DNA of 21,891 bases, taken from the NCBI GenBank assembly GCA_026706505.1, contig JAPOYQ010000424.1:2062-23952 (forward strand), written 5' to 3'. Shown here piece after piece: positions 6,833 through 15,321 of the stretch (the first letter of the stretch is position 1; every line of letters begins with the position of its first letter). Position numbers and translations under genes: made by a program. This DNA is from Gemmatimonadota bacterium. Its GTDB lineage: Bacteria > Latescibacterota > UBA2968 > UBA8231. Below the pieces are notes generated by a model. The model ran no database searches, had not been told where the DNA came from, and saw nothing but the letters and a program-made list of their open reading frames with translations.

Positions 6833-8233
6833 CTAGGCAAAAGCGTCGAGTGTGGGCGTGGGAAGATTGTAATCCGTGGCTTGCTCAAAAGCGCGGGCGA
6901 GGCGCAACAGCCTCGCCTCGTCGCGGGGGTGGCCGATGAGTTGCAAGCCGATGGGCAAGCCATCGCGCGTGAACCCACAGGGCAGGGAAACGGCGCACAA
7001 GTCGAGGAGGTTGACGGCGATGGTGTTGCGCAGGCAGAGGCCATTGATGGGGAAATAGACCTCGTCGCGGTCGATCTCGTCGAGAATCGGGGCGGCAAAG
7101 GGAGTGGTCGGGGTGATGAGGAAATCGACGTTTTCGAGGGCCGTGCGGGCTTTGTGGCGCAGCTCGTCGCGTGCTCTGAGTTGCCCGAGGAAGTCCACGG
7201 CGAGGATATCGCGGCCGTCGAGTATGCGCGCCGAGACAATGGGGTCGAACTGGTCGAAGTGCGCTTCAAGGTTGCGCCGGTGATAGAGATAGGCTTCGAC
7301 AGCCGTGGTGCTGGGCCCGTTGCGCCATTCGACTAGGTCGGCGAGCACTTCGAGCGATATTTCATCGACATAGACGCCGAGGTCGGCGAAAACGCTCGCT
7401 GTCGCGCGCACTGCTGCTTCGACCTCCGCATCGACATCGTCCCAGAAATACTCGCGCGGGAAGCAGAGCCGGAGGCCGGCGACCTCGCCTTCCAAGCGAT
7501 CCACAAGCGAATCACCGGGCAGGGGGTCCGCCATGGCTTGGCACAACAGGGCGCAGTCTTGCGCTGTGCGGCACAAGGGCCCGATGCTGTCGAGGGTGGG
7601 GTCGAGGGGCAAGACACCGGTGTTGGGGAGCAAGCCAAAGGTGGGCTTGAGACCGGCAAGGCCGCAAAAGGACGCGGGAATCCGCACCGAGCCGCCGGTG
7701 TCCGAGCCGAGGGCGGCCGGGGCCAGTCCAGCCGCCACGGCCACGCCCGAGCCAGAGGACGATCCGCCCGGCAGGCGGTGAGTTTCGGGATCCCAGGGGT
7801 TGACTGGAGTCCCGTAGTGATGGTTGACGCCGGTGCCGCCAAAAGCGAATTCCACGAGATGCGTCTTGCCCAAGAGCACGACGCCCGCGGCAAAGAGGCG
7901 ACGGGCAATCGTGGCATCGGCCGCAGCGATGTTGTCGCGCAGCAGGGTCGAGCCGCCGGTGGTGGGCAGATCCGCGACATCCACGAGATCCTTAAAGGCG
8001 AGGGGAATACCGTGCAGGGGGCCGAGGTAGGTGCCGGCCGCGATTTGCGCTTCGGCCGAGCGGGCTTGGGCGCGCGCGCGCTCGGCCGTGACGGCGAGAT
8101 AGGCGTTGAGCGCTGGATCGTATTGCTCAATGCGCTCTAGGTATAGATCGGTGAGTTCAAGTGGGGAGAGTTCGCCGCGGCGGATCAGGGTGGCGAGTTC
8201 GGCGATGGGGGCAAACGCTAGGGTGTCATCCAT
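6833..8233 (-). CDS. Amidase signature family enzyme
   Basis: A 466-residue cytoplasmic hydrolase of the GatA/amidase-signature family, which cleaves amide bonds with a Ser-cisSer-Lys triad. All parts are visible: AFKDLVD (Lys81), GGSSSGSGVAVAAG (cis-Ser about 158) and GSDTGGSVRIPASFCGLAGL (nucleophile Ser182). The length is normal for stand-alone amidases. The frame extends upstream to 8407, but that would overlap the UbiD gene by 154 nt with low-complexity Arg-rich sequence; the ATG at 8233 has AGAGG upstream and lies 20 nt after the UbiD stop, so it is chosen. Cotranscription with UbiD is likely. No GatB/GatC neighbours are present, so tRNA amidation is unlikely; an amide catabolic role is inferred. 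Confidence 0.93.
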   Translation of the reverse strand: MDDTLAFAPIAELATLIRRGELSPLELTDLYLERIEQYDPALNAYLAVTAERARAQARSAEAQIAAGTYLGPLHGIPLAFKDLVDVADLPTTGGSTLLRDNIAAADATIARRLFAAGVVLLGKTHLVEFAFGGTGVNHHYGTPVNPWDPETHRLPGGSSSGSGVAVAAGLAPAALGSDTGGSVRIPASFCGLAGLKPTFGLLPNTGVLPLDPTLDSIGPLCRTAQDCALLCQAMADPLPGDSLVDRLEGEVAGLRLCFPREYFWDDVDAEVEAAVRATASVFADLGVYVDEISLEVLADLVEWRNGPSTTAVEAYLYHRRNLEAHFDQFDPIVSARILDGRDILAVDFLGQLRARDELRHKARTALENVDFLITPTTPFAAPILDEIDRDEVYFPINGLCLRNTIAVNLLDLCAVSLPCGFTRDGLPIGLQLIGHPRDEARLLRLARAFEQATDYNLPTPTLDAFA

Positions 8234-8253
8234 AAAGCGGCCTCTGCTCAGGG

Positions 8254-10059
8254 TTAGTCCAATAGGGAAAATCCGGTGTAGCCGAGGCGGTCTTCCGCGC
8301 CTTCCACGCCGCCTTGGGGAAAATACTCCTGCCAGCGCCGGCTGACCTTTTGCGCTGTCTCTTCGTCCGCTATCAGCTCGTCCGGGTAGCCGGGTTTCAT
8401 GCGGCAATCCAAGACGATTGGCGGCGTATAGCAGGGGTGGTGGCGACGGAGTTGGACGGCGGCGGCATACGTGTCGGCAGCCGGCTCAAAGCGGGTAAAG
8501 GTACTCCAAAGGAAGGTGACGTTCTTGGCGACTGCACTGGCGTCGTCAACCAAAAATATCAGCGGCCAAGCTGCGACGGCCCGGTCTGCGGCGAGGTGTT
8601 GGGCGTAGCCGGGATCTTCCGCGTACGTCGGGCCTTGGACTGCGAGGGCACCAGGGCAATAGACTTCGGCGGCGCGGGCACCGCCGGGCAAGTCGCCGCT
8701 GAATTCTCCGGGCAATTCGACGACTGGGTCGCCCACGCCTATGAGGATTCCTTTGCTGCCTTGGTTCACGGCCGGTCCCGTGTAGTCGAGGGTGTCCATG
8801 GCGAGATTGGCGATGACGAAAAGGTCGGTTGCGAGTTGCGCCCGCGCTAGGGCATACGCGAGCACCTGCCGGAAGTCGCCCAAGTCCAAGGGGCGATCTA
8901 TTACGACCAAGAACTTGGTCAGGTTGAGCTGGCCGCCGTCTTCGCCCAAGATGCGAAAGGCGAATTTCATGGCCTCGCGTGGGTAGCGCTCCTCGACGAC
9001 GATGGCCGCCAGCGAGTGATAGCCGGTCTCGCCGTAGCTCCACATGGCCCTGATCGCGGGCATCACCATCTTGCTCAGGGGTGCCATGAGCTGCTGGATG
9101 TAGGTACCGAGGAACATGTCTTCCTGCGGCGGCTTGCCGACTACGGTGGCCGGGAAGATGGCGTCTTTGCGGTGGTAGAGGCGCTTGGCTTGGAGCACTG
9201 GGTAGTCATGTTGCAGAGAGTAGTAGCCGTAGTGATCGCCGAAAGGCCCTTCGGGCTTGCGCACGTGCGGCGGCACCACGCCCTCAATGGCGAATTCAGC
9301 TTCGGCTATAAGGGGCAGAGTGGAGCCTTGCACGCGGCGCAGGCGCTCGCCCTGCAACAGGGAAGCCAAAATCAACTCGGGCAAGTCTTCGGGCAAAGGA
9401 GCAATCGCCGCGAGGATCAGCGCCGGCGGCCCGCCGACAAAGATGACCAGCGGCAGGTCTGCACCCCGCTGCTCGGCGACGTGGTAGTGAAAGCCGCCGC
9501 CTTTCTGGATTTGCCAGTGTACGCCGAGGGTCTGGGAATCGTGGCGCTGAATGCGGTACATGCCGAGGTTGTGATGGCCGGTATCGGGGTGTTCGGTATA
9601 GACCAGCGGCAGGGTGATGAAGTGCCCGCCGTCCTCGGGCCACGTCTTGAGTAGGGGTAGGCGTGCGAGGTCGGGCGGCGACTGCACGCACTCGCCAACG
9701 GGGCCTTTGCCGACGGTTTTTAGCCCGACCTTGAGCGCGGCGGGAATCAGGTTTTTGTGCGGCCAGAGCTTACGCGGCGAAAGCGAGGGCAGGTCTTGGG
9801 CGAGTTGCACTAGCTGCTGGATAAACTGCTCCGGCCTAGAGCCAAAGGCCAGATCGACGCGCCGGGCCGTGCCAAAGAGATTGGTGACGCAGGGAAAATC
9901 CGCGCCTTCGACGTGGGTGAAGAGCAGGGCCGGGCCAGCAGCGGCAAGGACGCGGCGATGGATCTCGGCGATTTCGAGCTCAGAGGAAACCGGAACGTCG
10001 ACAGTGACGAGCTCGCCTTCGCGGCGCAGGCAATCGAGAAATTGGCGCAGGTTGTGCAT
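8254..10059 (-). CDS. UbiD family (prenylated-FMN) decarboxylase
   Basis: A 601-residue member of the UbiD family, reversible decarboxylases of aromatic or alpha,beta-unsaturated acids that use prenylated FMN. Supporting segments are the N-terminal NLRQFLDCLRREGELVTVD, HNLGMYRIQ (Asn164, Arg169), the AEFAIEGVVPP stretch with Glu255/Glu259 where the catalytic Arg-Glu-Glu network lies in the family, and PEGPFGDHYGYYS at 269-281. The length resembles the longer, menaquinone-pathway-like (MqnL) UbiD group more than short aroyl decarboxylases, but no other mqn genes are nearby. No UbiX (prFMN synthase) gene is in the window. It is the first gene of a minus-strand unit with the amidase, divergent from aconitase over a 100-nt AT-rich gap. 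Confidence 0.92.
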   Translation of the reverse strand: MHNLRQFLDCLRREGELVTVDVPVSSELEIAEIHRRVLAAAGPALLFTHVEGADFPCVTNLFGTARRVDLAFGSRPEQFIQQLVQLAQDLPSLSPRKLWPHKNLIPAALKVGLKTVGKGPVGECVQSPPDLARLPLLKTWPEDGGHFITLPLVYTEHPDTGHHNLGMYRIQRHDSQTLGVHWQIQKGGGFHYHVAEQRGADLPLVIFVGGPPALILAAIAPLPEDLPELILASLLQGERLRRVQGSTLPLIAEAEFAIEGVVPPHVRKPEGPFGDHYGYYSLQHDYPVLQAKRLYHRKDAIFPATVVGKPPQEDMFLGTYIQQLMAPLSKMVMPAIRAMWSYGETGYHSLAAIVVEERYPREAMKFAFRILGEDGGQLNLTKFLVVIDRPLDLGDFRQVLAYALARAQLATDLFVIANLAMDTLDYTGPAVNQGSKGILIGVGDPVVELPGEFSGDLPGGARAAEVYCPGALAVQGPTYAEDPGYAQHLAADRAVAAWPLIFLVDDASAVAKNVTFLWSTFTRFEPAADTYAAAVQLRRHHPCYTPPIVLDCRMKPGYPDELIADEETAQKVSRRWQEYFPQGGVEGAEDRLGYTGFSLLD

Positions 10060-10159
10060 GGCGGCCTAGGGCGGCAGGTGGAAGGTCGGGTTGGTCTTGA
10101 ATATATTTAAAGTCTTAAAGTCAAATTGCTAAAACATCTCCATCTCCGAAAGGTTTTCC
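10060..10159. promoter_or_regulatory. Divergent promoter region between UbiD and aconitase genes
   Basis: The centre (about 10097-10140) is strikingly AT-rich against the GC-rich surroundings, with ATATATTTAA and TTAAAGTCAAATT. Minus-strand TTGACT (10124-10119) and plus-strand TTGGTC/TTGAAT are possible -35 boxes, but I see no partner -10 at ideal spacing on either strand. Both flanking genes need a promoter here. Confidence 0.4.
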
Positions 10160-12835
10160 ATGACGGCGAGAAACGACGAGTTCGGGGCGCGCACCCGGCT
10201 GGAAAGCAGCGGCGGCAGCGGCGTCCTGTACCGCATTCAAAAGCTAGAACAAGACGGCATAGCCGAGGTGAGCCGGCTGCCCTATTCGATCAAGATTCTG
10301 CTAGAGGCCGCGCTTAGGCAGTGCGACGGGTTTGAGATTACCCGCGAAGACGTCGAGCGCATTGCGCGCTGGAGTCCCGAGACCGCAGGCAAGGAAGAGA
10401 TTCCCTTCAAGCCAGCGCGGGTGGTGATGCAGGATTTTACCGGCGTGCCCGCGGTGGTCGATTTGGCCGTGATGCGCGACGCCGTGGCCGATTTGGGCGG
10501 CGACCCAGAGAAGGTCAATCCCCTGATTCCGGTTGACTTGGTCATTGATCACTCGGTGCAGGTCGATTACTACGGCATGCGCGAGGCACTGGCCATGAAT
10601 GCCGCGCGCGAATTCGAGCGCAACCGCGAGCGCTACGAGTTTTTGCGCTGGGGCCAGGAGTCGTTCGACAATTTTCGCGTGGTGCCGCCGGCGACTGGCA
10701 TCGTGCATCAGGTCAATCTGGAATACTTGGCGCAGGTGGTGCAGGAGCAGGACGGCGAGTTCTATCCCGACAGCCTAGTGGGCACGGACAGCCACACGAC
10801 GATGATCAATGGCCTCGGCGTCCTCGGCTGGGGCGTGGGCGGCATCGAGGCCGAGGCCGTGATGTTGGGGCAGCCGATCTATATGCTTTTGCCCGAAGTG
10901 GTCGGCGTCAAACTGACGGGCGCATTGCCCACTGGGACGACGGCTACGGACTTGGTGCTGACGGTGGTGCAGATGCTCCGAGCGCATGGCGTGGTTGGCA
11001 AATTCGTCGAATTTTACGGCCCGGGCTTGAGCGAGTTGAGCTTGGCCGACCGGGCGACTCTCGCCAATATGGCCCCGGAATACGGGGCGACGATGGGCAT
11101 TTTTCCGGTTGACGAGGAGACGCTGGCGTATTTGGCGCTCACCGGGCGCAAGAAGGCAGTGGTCGAGCGCGTCCGCGCGTACATGGAAGCGCAGGGCATG
11201 TTCTACCACGCCGAAACCCCTGATCCCATCTTCAGCGAGCACTTGGCGTTGGATATGGGCACAGTCGAGCCGAGCTTGGCTGGCCCGACGCGGCCGCAGG
11301 ATCGGGTTGCGCTCAAGGACGTGCCGAGTGCCTTTGCCGATTCGCTGACGGACCGCTTTGAGGTGACGGACCGCGATAAAAAGGTCGCCGTCGAATTGGG
11401 CGAGCAGGGGGCGGTTGAGTTGGATCACGGTGCCGTGCTCATCGCCGCCATTACCTCTTGCACGAATACCAGCAACCCGAGCGCGATGGTGGGGGCAGGG
11501 CTGTTGGCGCGCAACGCGGCCGAGCGGGGCCTTTCGGTCCCAGCCTACGTCAAGACCAGCCTAGCGCCGGGCAGCCGGGTCGTCTCGCGCTACCTCGACG
11601 CGGCCGGCCTTACCGAGAGCTTGGAGACCCTCGGCTTCCACACGGTCGGCTATGGCTGCACGACCTGCATCGGCAACTCGGGTCCTTTGCCCGAAGAAAT
11701 CTCCACGGCCGTGGCCGACAACGATTTGGTAGTGTGTAGCGTTCTCAGCGGCAACCGCAATTTCGAGGGCCGGGTTCACGCGTTGACGAGGGCCAATTTC
11801 CTCGCCTCGCCGCCGTTAGTCGTGGCCTACGCGCTCGCGGGCCGGGCGACGATCGACTTCGAGCGCGAGTCGCTGGGCCGCGACCAAGCGGGCCGTGAGG
11901 TATTCCTGCGCGACATCTGGCCTTCGCAAGACCAGATCCGCGACGCAATTGGCCGCTCGCTGACGCCGAAGATGTTTGAGGAAGAATACGGCAATGCGTT
12001 TCGTCAGAACGAAACTTGGAACGCCATTCCCGTGCCCGAGGGCAAGCGCTATGCTTGGGCTGAGGAGAGCACGTACATTCGCAAGCCGAATTTCTTCGAC
12101 GACCTCACTAAGGAAGTCCAGCCGATCCAGCCGATCCAAGGCGCGCGCGTCTTGGCCAAGCTTGGCGACAGCGTGACGACCGACCACATCTCGCCGGCTG
12201 GCTCCATTGCCGTGGGCAGCCCGGGGGGTGAGTATCTCGCCGACCGCGACGTCGAGCGCAAGGATTGGAACAGCTATGGCTCCAGGCGCGGCAACCACGA
12301 GGTGATGATGCGGGGCACGTTTGCCAATATCCGCATCCGCAACGAGCTGGTGCCCGGCGTCGAGGGGGGGTTGACGCGCCACCTGCCTTTGGGCGAGCAG
12401 ATGACGATCTACGAGGCGGCGATGCGCTACATTGAAGAAGGCGTGCCGTCGATCATTCTCGCGGGCAAGGAGTACGGATCGGGTTCGAGCCGCGACTGGG
12501 CAGCCAAAGGCCCCTTCCTACAGGGCGTCAAGGCCGCAATCGCCGAGAGCTACGAGCGCATCCACCGCTCGAACCTGATTGGGATGGGCATCCTGCCGCT
12601 GCAATTTTCCTCCGGTGAAGACCGCCACTCGCTAGGGCTGACCGGCGAGGAGGCATACGATATTGAGGGCCTCGACGACGACCTGCAGCCGGGGCAAGTG
12701 TTGGAGGTGGTGGCCAAGAGCGCCGAGGGAGAGAAGCGCTTTGCAGTGGTATGTCGGATAGACACCCCCGTGGAGATTAACTACTACCGCAACGGGGGAA
12801 TCTTACACGCAGTACTCAGGCGGATGGCCGAGTAG
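10160..12835 (+). CDS. acnA: Aconitate hydratase A
   Basis: An 891-residue [4Fe-4S] aconitase that interconverts citrate and isocitrate in the TCA cycle. Its length equals the AcnA/IRP group. Cluster cysteines are visible at Cys434 ([10 protein letters not shown]) and Cys500/Cys503 ([13 protein letters not shown]), nearly the same numbering as E. coli AcnA. Other signatures are [20 protein letters not shown] near 210-230, the [13 protein letters not shown] start of the swivel domain, and the [16 protein letters not shown] loop with substrate-binding Ser-Arg. The ATG is preceded by GAAAGG about 8 nt upstream. The enolase-superfamily gene follows after 17 nt, so the two probably share a transcript, which is unusual company for a housekeeping aconitase. 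Confidence 0.97.
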   Translation: MTARNDEFGARTRLESSGGSGVLYRIQKLEQDGIAEVSRLPYSIKILLEAALRQCDGFEITREDVERIARWSPETAGKEEIPFKPARVVMQDFTGVPAVVDLAVMRDAVADLGGDPEKVNPLIPVDLVIDHSVQVDYYGMREALAMNAAREFERNRERYEFLRWGQESFDNFRVVPPATGIVHQVNLEYLAQVVQEQDGEFYPDSLVGTDSHTTMINGLGVLGWGVGGIEAEAVMLGQPIYMLLPEVVGVKLTGALPTGTTATDLVLTVVQMLRAHGVVGKFVEFYGPGLSELSLADRATLANMAPEYGATMGIFPVDEETLAYLALTGRKKAVVERVRAYMEAQGMFYHAETPDPIFSEHLALDMGTVEPSLAGPTRPQDRVALKDVPSAFADSLTDRFEVTDRDKKVAVELGEQGAVELDHGAVLIAAITSCTNTSNPSAMVGAGLLARNAAERGLSVPAYVKTSLAPGSRVVSRYLDAAGLTESLETLGFHTVGYGCTTCIGNSGPLPEEISTAVADNDLVVCSVLSGNRNFEGRVHALTRANFLASPPLVVAYALAGRATIDFERESLGRDQAGREVFLRDIWPSQDQIRDAIGRSLTPKMFEEEYGNAFRQNETWNAIPVPEGKRYAWAEESTYIRKPNFFDDLTKEVQPIQPIQGARVLAKLGDSVTTDHISPAGSIAVGSPGGEYLADRDVERKDWNSYGSRRGNHEVMMRGTFANIRIRNELVPGVEGGLTRHLPLGEQMTIYEAAMRYIEEGVPSIILAGKEYGSGSSRDWAAKGPFLQGVKAAIAESYERIHRSNLIGMGILPLQFSSGEDRHSLGLTGEEAYDIEGLDDDLQPGQVLEVVAKSAEGEKRFAVVCRIDTPVEINYYRNGGILHAVLRRMAE

Positions 12836-12852
12836 AGCCTGCGAGGGATGCG

Positions 12853-14103
12853 ATGAGTTCTTGTGTTGTTAAAGACGTCGTGCGCACCGTGCTACACGTG
12901 CCGTTCCACGAGCGCTGTGCCGACACCATGGAAGTCTATGGGCCGGGTTGGTCCATCGTCGAGTTGATCGAAGTGGAGACAGAGGGGGGCGTTGTCGGCA
13001 TTGGCGAGACGATTCAGGGATATGCGTGGGGCCACTCGCGCGAAGCGGAGTTTGCCCGCGTGCGCGGCCGGAATGTTTTCGAGGTGCTGTGGGACGACTC
13101 GCTGGGAGCAGGCTTGCAGATGGCGCTGTTCGACGCGGCCGGCAAGCACTTAGGCGTGCCCTGCCACCGGCTGATGGGGCCGCAGCACCGCGACGCCTGC
13201 CCGGTTTCTTGGTGGGCGCAAAGCATGCCGCCCGCAGCGTGGGCGGCTGAGGCGCGCGCGGCCGAGGCGCATGGCTTTACCACCATGAAGGTCAAGGCGC
13301 GGCCTTGGTACGATATTGCGGCGCAGTTGCAGGCCGTGGATGAGGCCACTTCTCAGCACTTCAAGTTAGATGCCGACTTCAACACCATGTTGCTGGGAGT
13401 TGACCAAGCCGCCCCGCTCATTGGGCGCTTGGAGCGGGACAACGCCTGCCTCGCCATCGTCGAGTCGCCGATTCCGCAGGACGATGTCGAGGGCAACAAG
13501 CTCCTGCGGCGCAAGATCCAATGTCCAATCGCCATGCACATGGGCCAGCCGCCGCCCATGACGGCGATCCGCGAAGGCGTGTGCGACGGGTTTGTCATCG
13601 GCGGCGGGGTGAGCCGCGTCTTGAGCGACGGCAACTTGGCGGCGCGGGCGCAAATGCCGTTCTGGTTGCAGATGGTGGGCACTGGCCTGACGGCGACCTT
13701 TGCGACGCATTTGGGGGCGGTGCTAAAGGAAGCGCGCTGGCCGGCGATTCCCTGCGTCAACATCTATTCGCACGTTTTGGTGCAGGAGTTTGCCGTGGAG
13801 GGCGGGCATCTGCGGGTGCCGGAGGCTCCGGGCTTGGGGGTCGAGTTGGACCGGGACGCTGTGGAGCGCCTGCGCGTCGAGCCGGATTTCGCCAAAGCGC
13901 CGGTGCGCCAAATCCACGCCGTGCGCTGGCCCGACGGTCGGGAGTTGTGGGCACCGGGCGGAGGGTATCGCGACGATTTCACCGCTGGCAAAATCACCGG
14001 TTTTTATCCGGGAATGGACCTCCAAGTGCGGCTCGACGACGGCAGCGAAGAATTTGATCGAGAGTATCGGGAGCGGTTTCCGGAGAGAGCGAAGAGACAC
14101 TGA
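12853..14103 (+). CDS. Atypical mandelate racemase/enolase-superfamily protein
   Basis: A 416-residue protein with the enolase-superfamily plan: an alpha+beta lid (1-110, e.g. VELIEVETEGGVVGIGETI) and a barrel with TMKVKA (Lys146, Lys148), KLDADFN (Asp173) and IVESPIP (Glu204). The third metal position, normally Glu or Asp, reads PIAMHMG (His229), and no His-Asp dyad is clear, so the metal site and reaction are uncertain; a racemase or dehydratase for an acid sugar is a guess. The RBS GAGGG lies 6-7 nt before the ATG, 17 nt after aconitase. About 60 residues follow the barrel and end in an acidic/basic tail. The coding sequence for that tail recurs twice downstream; the last codons (RAKRH) differ from the two orphan copies (GRA, ERV), suggesting its 3' end was rebuilt by an insertion. 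Confidence 0.85.
   Translation: MSSCVVKDVVRTVLHVPFHERCADTMEVYGPGWSIVELIEVETEGGVVGIGETIQGYAWGHSREAEFARVRGRNVFEVLWDDSLGAGLQMALFDAAGKHLGVPCHRLMGPQHRDACPVSWWAQSMPPAAWAAEARAAEAHGFTTMKVKARPWYDIAAQLQAVDEATSQHFKLDADFNTMLLGVDQAAPLIGRLERDNACLAIVESPIPQDDVEGNKLLRRKIQCPIAMHMGQPPPMTAIREGVCDGFVIGGGVSRVLSDGNLAARAQMPFWLQMVGTGLTATFATHLGAVLKEARWPAIPCVNIYSHVLVQEFAVEGGHLRVPEAPGLGVELDRDAVERLRVEPDFAKAPVRQIHAVRWPDGRELWAPGGGYRDDFTAGKITGFYPGMDLQVRLDDGSEEFDREYRERFPERAKRH
14031..14090 (+). repeat. Junction repeat copy 1 (inside the enolase-superfamily gene 3' end)
   Basis: The segment encodes LDDGSEEFDREYRERFPER. Positions 14041-14085 are identical over 45 of 45 bp to copy 3 (15546-15590) and match 40 of 45 bp of copy 2 (15179-15223). 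Similarity to copy 2 ends at about 14090, after which the gene reads GAAGAGACAC and stops, unlike either other copy. Confidence 0.95.
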
Positions 14104-14144
14104 GACGATTCGACGAATGGACTACTGTGACGTCGATGGAGGCC

Positions 14145-14522
14145 TCAGCTCGTGTATTGACGCAACCATATTTTGACTGAGTGGCTCGTTTCGGGCGAGC
14201 GGCTCAGTGCGTCTCTTATATGAGACAGATCGTCTCGGGAAAGACTGCCTGCTTCCTTGATCTGCCGGAGTACCATGCGGTCAATTAATTTTTTTACGGG
14301 TGCAATGCGGGCATCGTGGATAAAATGGGAGCGATTTGTAGAAGGCAAGCAGGTCGGCTCTATAATGACTACATCCTCACCCTCGTCGTCTTCATAGAGC
14401 GGGTGCAACACTGCCACCAGTACCTCCTGAGCAAGAGAAGGATCGGTCAGAATTAGGAACAGCCGAAAAGGCTGTGCGGTCATGCGAAGAATCGATCCAG
14501 CCTTCAACACTATGAAAGCCAC
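14145..14522 (-). CDS. Putative MazF/PemK-like toxin partner of the Panacea-domain antitoxin
   Basis: A 125-residue protein whose layout resembles the MazF/PemK/CcdB-like SH3 barrel: LKAGSILRM at the start, strands FRLFLILTDP and VLVAVLHPLY, then SHFIHDARIAPVKKLIDRM and GSLSRDDLSHIRDALS, which match the usual C-terminal pattern (strand, DxIRxVxxxRL, short helix, G-x-LS-x-x-xL). MazF-type toxins cleave single-stranded RNA; the N-terminal arginine/threonine active-site motif is not clearly conserved, so activity is uncertain. It overlaps the upstream antitoxin gene by 13 nt, typical of toxin-antitoxin pairs with antitoxin first. It is convergent with the enolase-superfamily gene, whose stop is 41 nt away. 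Assignment rests on pattern resemblance plus context, not a search. Confidence 0.55.
   Translation of the reverse strand: MAFIVLKAGSILRMTAQPFRLFLILTDPSLAQEVLVAVLHPLYEDDEGEDVVIIEPTCLPSTNRSHFIHDARIAPVKKLIDRMVLRQIKEAGSLSRDDLSHIRDALSRSPETSHSVKIWLRQYTS
14176..14208. other. Large interrupted inverted repeat in the toxin 3' end
   Basis: ACTGAG-TG-GCTCG (14176-14188) faces CGAGC-GG-CTCAGT (14196-14208) around a 7-nt loop: eleven pairs with a 2x2 internal loop. It is inside the last codons of the toxin gene and 72 nt after the convergent gene's stop. It could slow or end transcription from the aconitase side; no T-run is present on either strand. Confidence 0.4.
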
Positions 14523-15082
14523 TCGTCGAGTTGATTGCTCACCTTTACGCGCGCTATGACTTCCTGTATATAATCGTCTTCTTTTCCCAAGGCCGTGAGA
14601 ATGTCCTCTAGGGGCAACGGCCGACTAGCCGGCCCCACAAGATCGGCATTGGGGTCTTGCCATTCGGGAAGATGATCGTGGGTATATTGGACCAATTCTT
14701 GCCAAGGCCAACTGCCAAAATGTGCTACCACCTCTTGAGCGATGCCGATCTCGTTTTCCGACATTGCCTCAATCGTCAGGGGCTCTTGTGCCAGTTCTAT
14801 ATGATAGGTCCCCTTTCGGCGGATATGGCTCTGCCAGACTGATTCACGCTCCGGCCACGGTGGCTCTCGAATAAGGTCATAGGTTCGGCTTAAAACGGGA
14901 CCATGAGCCATCGACACATAGACATCGGTAGAAATCGGCCATCCTCGCTCGTTCAGCGCCGCGCGGTCCACCAAGTACATTAGCTTTATGAGCTTGATAT
15001 ACTCCATCGAACCGCCGGCCTCGCGCAACAACACAACGGCCAGTTCGGTGACCTTTCGGAGATTAAAGCGCAAGTTTTCCAT
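14510..15082 (-). CDS. Panacea (DUF4065/SocA-like) domain antitoxin
   Basis: A 190-residue protein with the Panacea domain, found in SocA-like antitoxins and in a wide set of toxin-antitoxin pairs with unrelated toxins. The diagnostic stretch is MEYIKLIKLMYLVDRAALNE (25-44), followed by GWPISTDVYVSMAHGPVLS (47-65) and YDLIREP; it then has a variable helical C-terminal half ending NQLDEWLS. It is the first gene of a two-gene unit and its stop overlaps the toxin start. No strong RBS is visible before the ATG at 15082, and no clear promoter. A terminator-like hairpin at 15144-15167 insulates it from the minus-strand genes to its right. Panacea proteins can also occur as phage or plasmid proteins without toxin, but the overlap with a toxin-like gene supports a TA role. 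Confidence 0.8.
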   Translation of the reverse strand: MENLRFNLRKVTELAVVLLREAGGSMEYIKLIKLMYLVDRAALNERGWPISTDVYVSMAHGPVLSRTYDLIREPPWPERESVWQSHIRRKGTYHIELAQEPLTIEAMSENEIGIAQEVVAHFGSWPWQELVQYTHDHLPEWQDPNADLVGPASRPLPLEDILTALGKEDDYIQEVIARVKVSNQLDEWLS

Positions 15083-15143
15083 AGGGCATCTTTAGGAGAA
15101 GGGTGTATCTAGTTAGGTACCAATAAACGAGAACTGTGTCAAT

Positions 15144-15167
15144 TCTAAAAGACCGCCTCATGCGGTC
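15144..15167 (-). terminator. Rho-independent terminator (minus strand)
   Basis: On the minus strand GACCGC (15167-15162), loop ATGAG and GCGGTC (15156-15151) are followed at once by TTTTAGA. The perfect six-pair GC stem plus T-run fits a short intrinsic terminator for the 69-residue gene's transcript. It abuts junction-repeat copy 2 (starting at 15169), so it may also mark the edge of an inserted segment. Confidence 0.6.
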
Positions 15168-15168
15168 A

Positions 15169-15258
15169 GCTAGACGACGGCAGCGAAGAATTTGACCGGG
15201 AGTACCGAGAGCGGTTTCCGGGGAGAGCTTAGGACGTTATTTGAGTACGGCGACGGCT
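15169..15258 (+). repeat. Junction repeat copy 2 (orphan 3' end of the enolase-superfamily gene plus coiled-coil gene remnant)
   Basis: Read on the plus strand it encodes LDDGSEEFDREYRERFPGRA and stops at TAG 15230-15232, with no upstream gene attached. Against copy 1 over 45 bp there are five changes: four are synonymous third-base changes (Asp, Arg, Tyr, Arg) and one is Glu to Gly. Downstream, TTTGAGTACGGCGACGGCT matches the sequence after copy 3 with few changes. The block is therefore a copy of the whole gene junction, not only of one gene end. Confidence 0.9.
15237..15258 (-). pseudogene. Remnant 3' end of a third coiled-coil/TM protein gene
   Basis: On the minus strand this reads AVAVLK followed by TAA, the exact C-terminus of the two intact paralogs at 15604-15942 and 15950-16270. 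Upstream the frame hits a stop after a few residues (TAA at about 15272) and no longer resembles the family. It is too short to prove by itself, but its position next to junction copy 2 mirrors the intact gene next to copy 3. Confidence 0.6.
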
Positions 15259-15321
15259 AAGGGCGAGAAAGATTAGGGTAGTGGTTGCGTTTGAAATATA
15301 AGGCTTGTTTTTGGGCACCCA

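Noticed and set aside
8234..8407. 58-residue N-terminal extension of the amidase
   Set aside because: It overlaps the UbiD gene by 154 nt and is Arg-rich; ATG at 8233 has a good RBS and matches the family start.
10775..11428. 217-codon open frame antisense to aconitase
   Set aside because: AcnA is certain on the plus strand; the antisense product is His/Arg-rich with no family resemblance.
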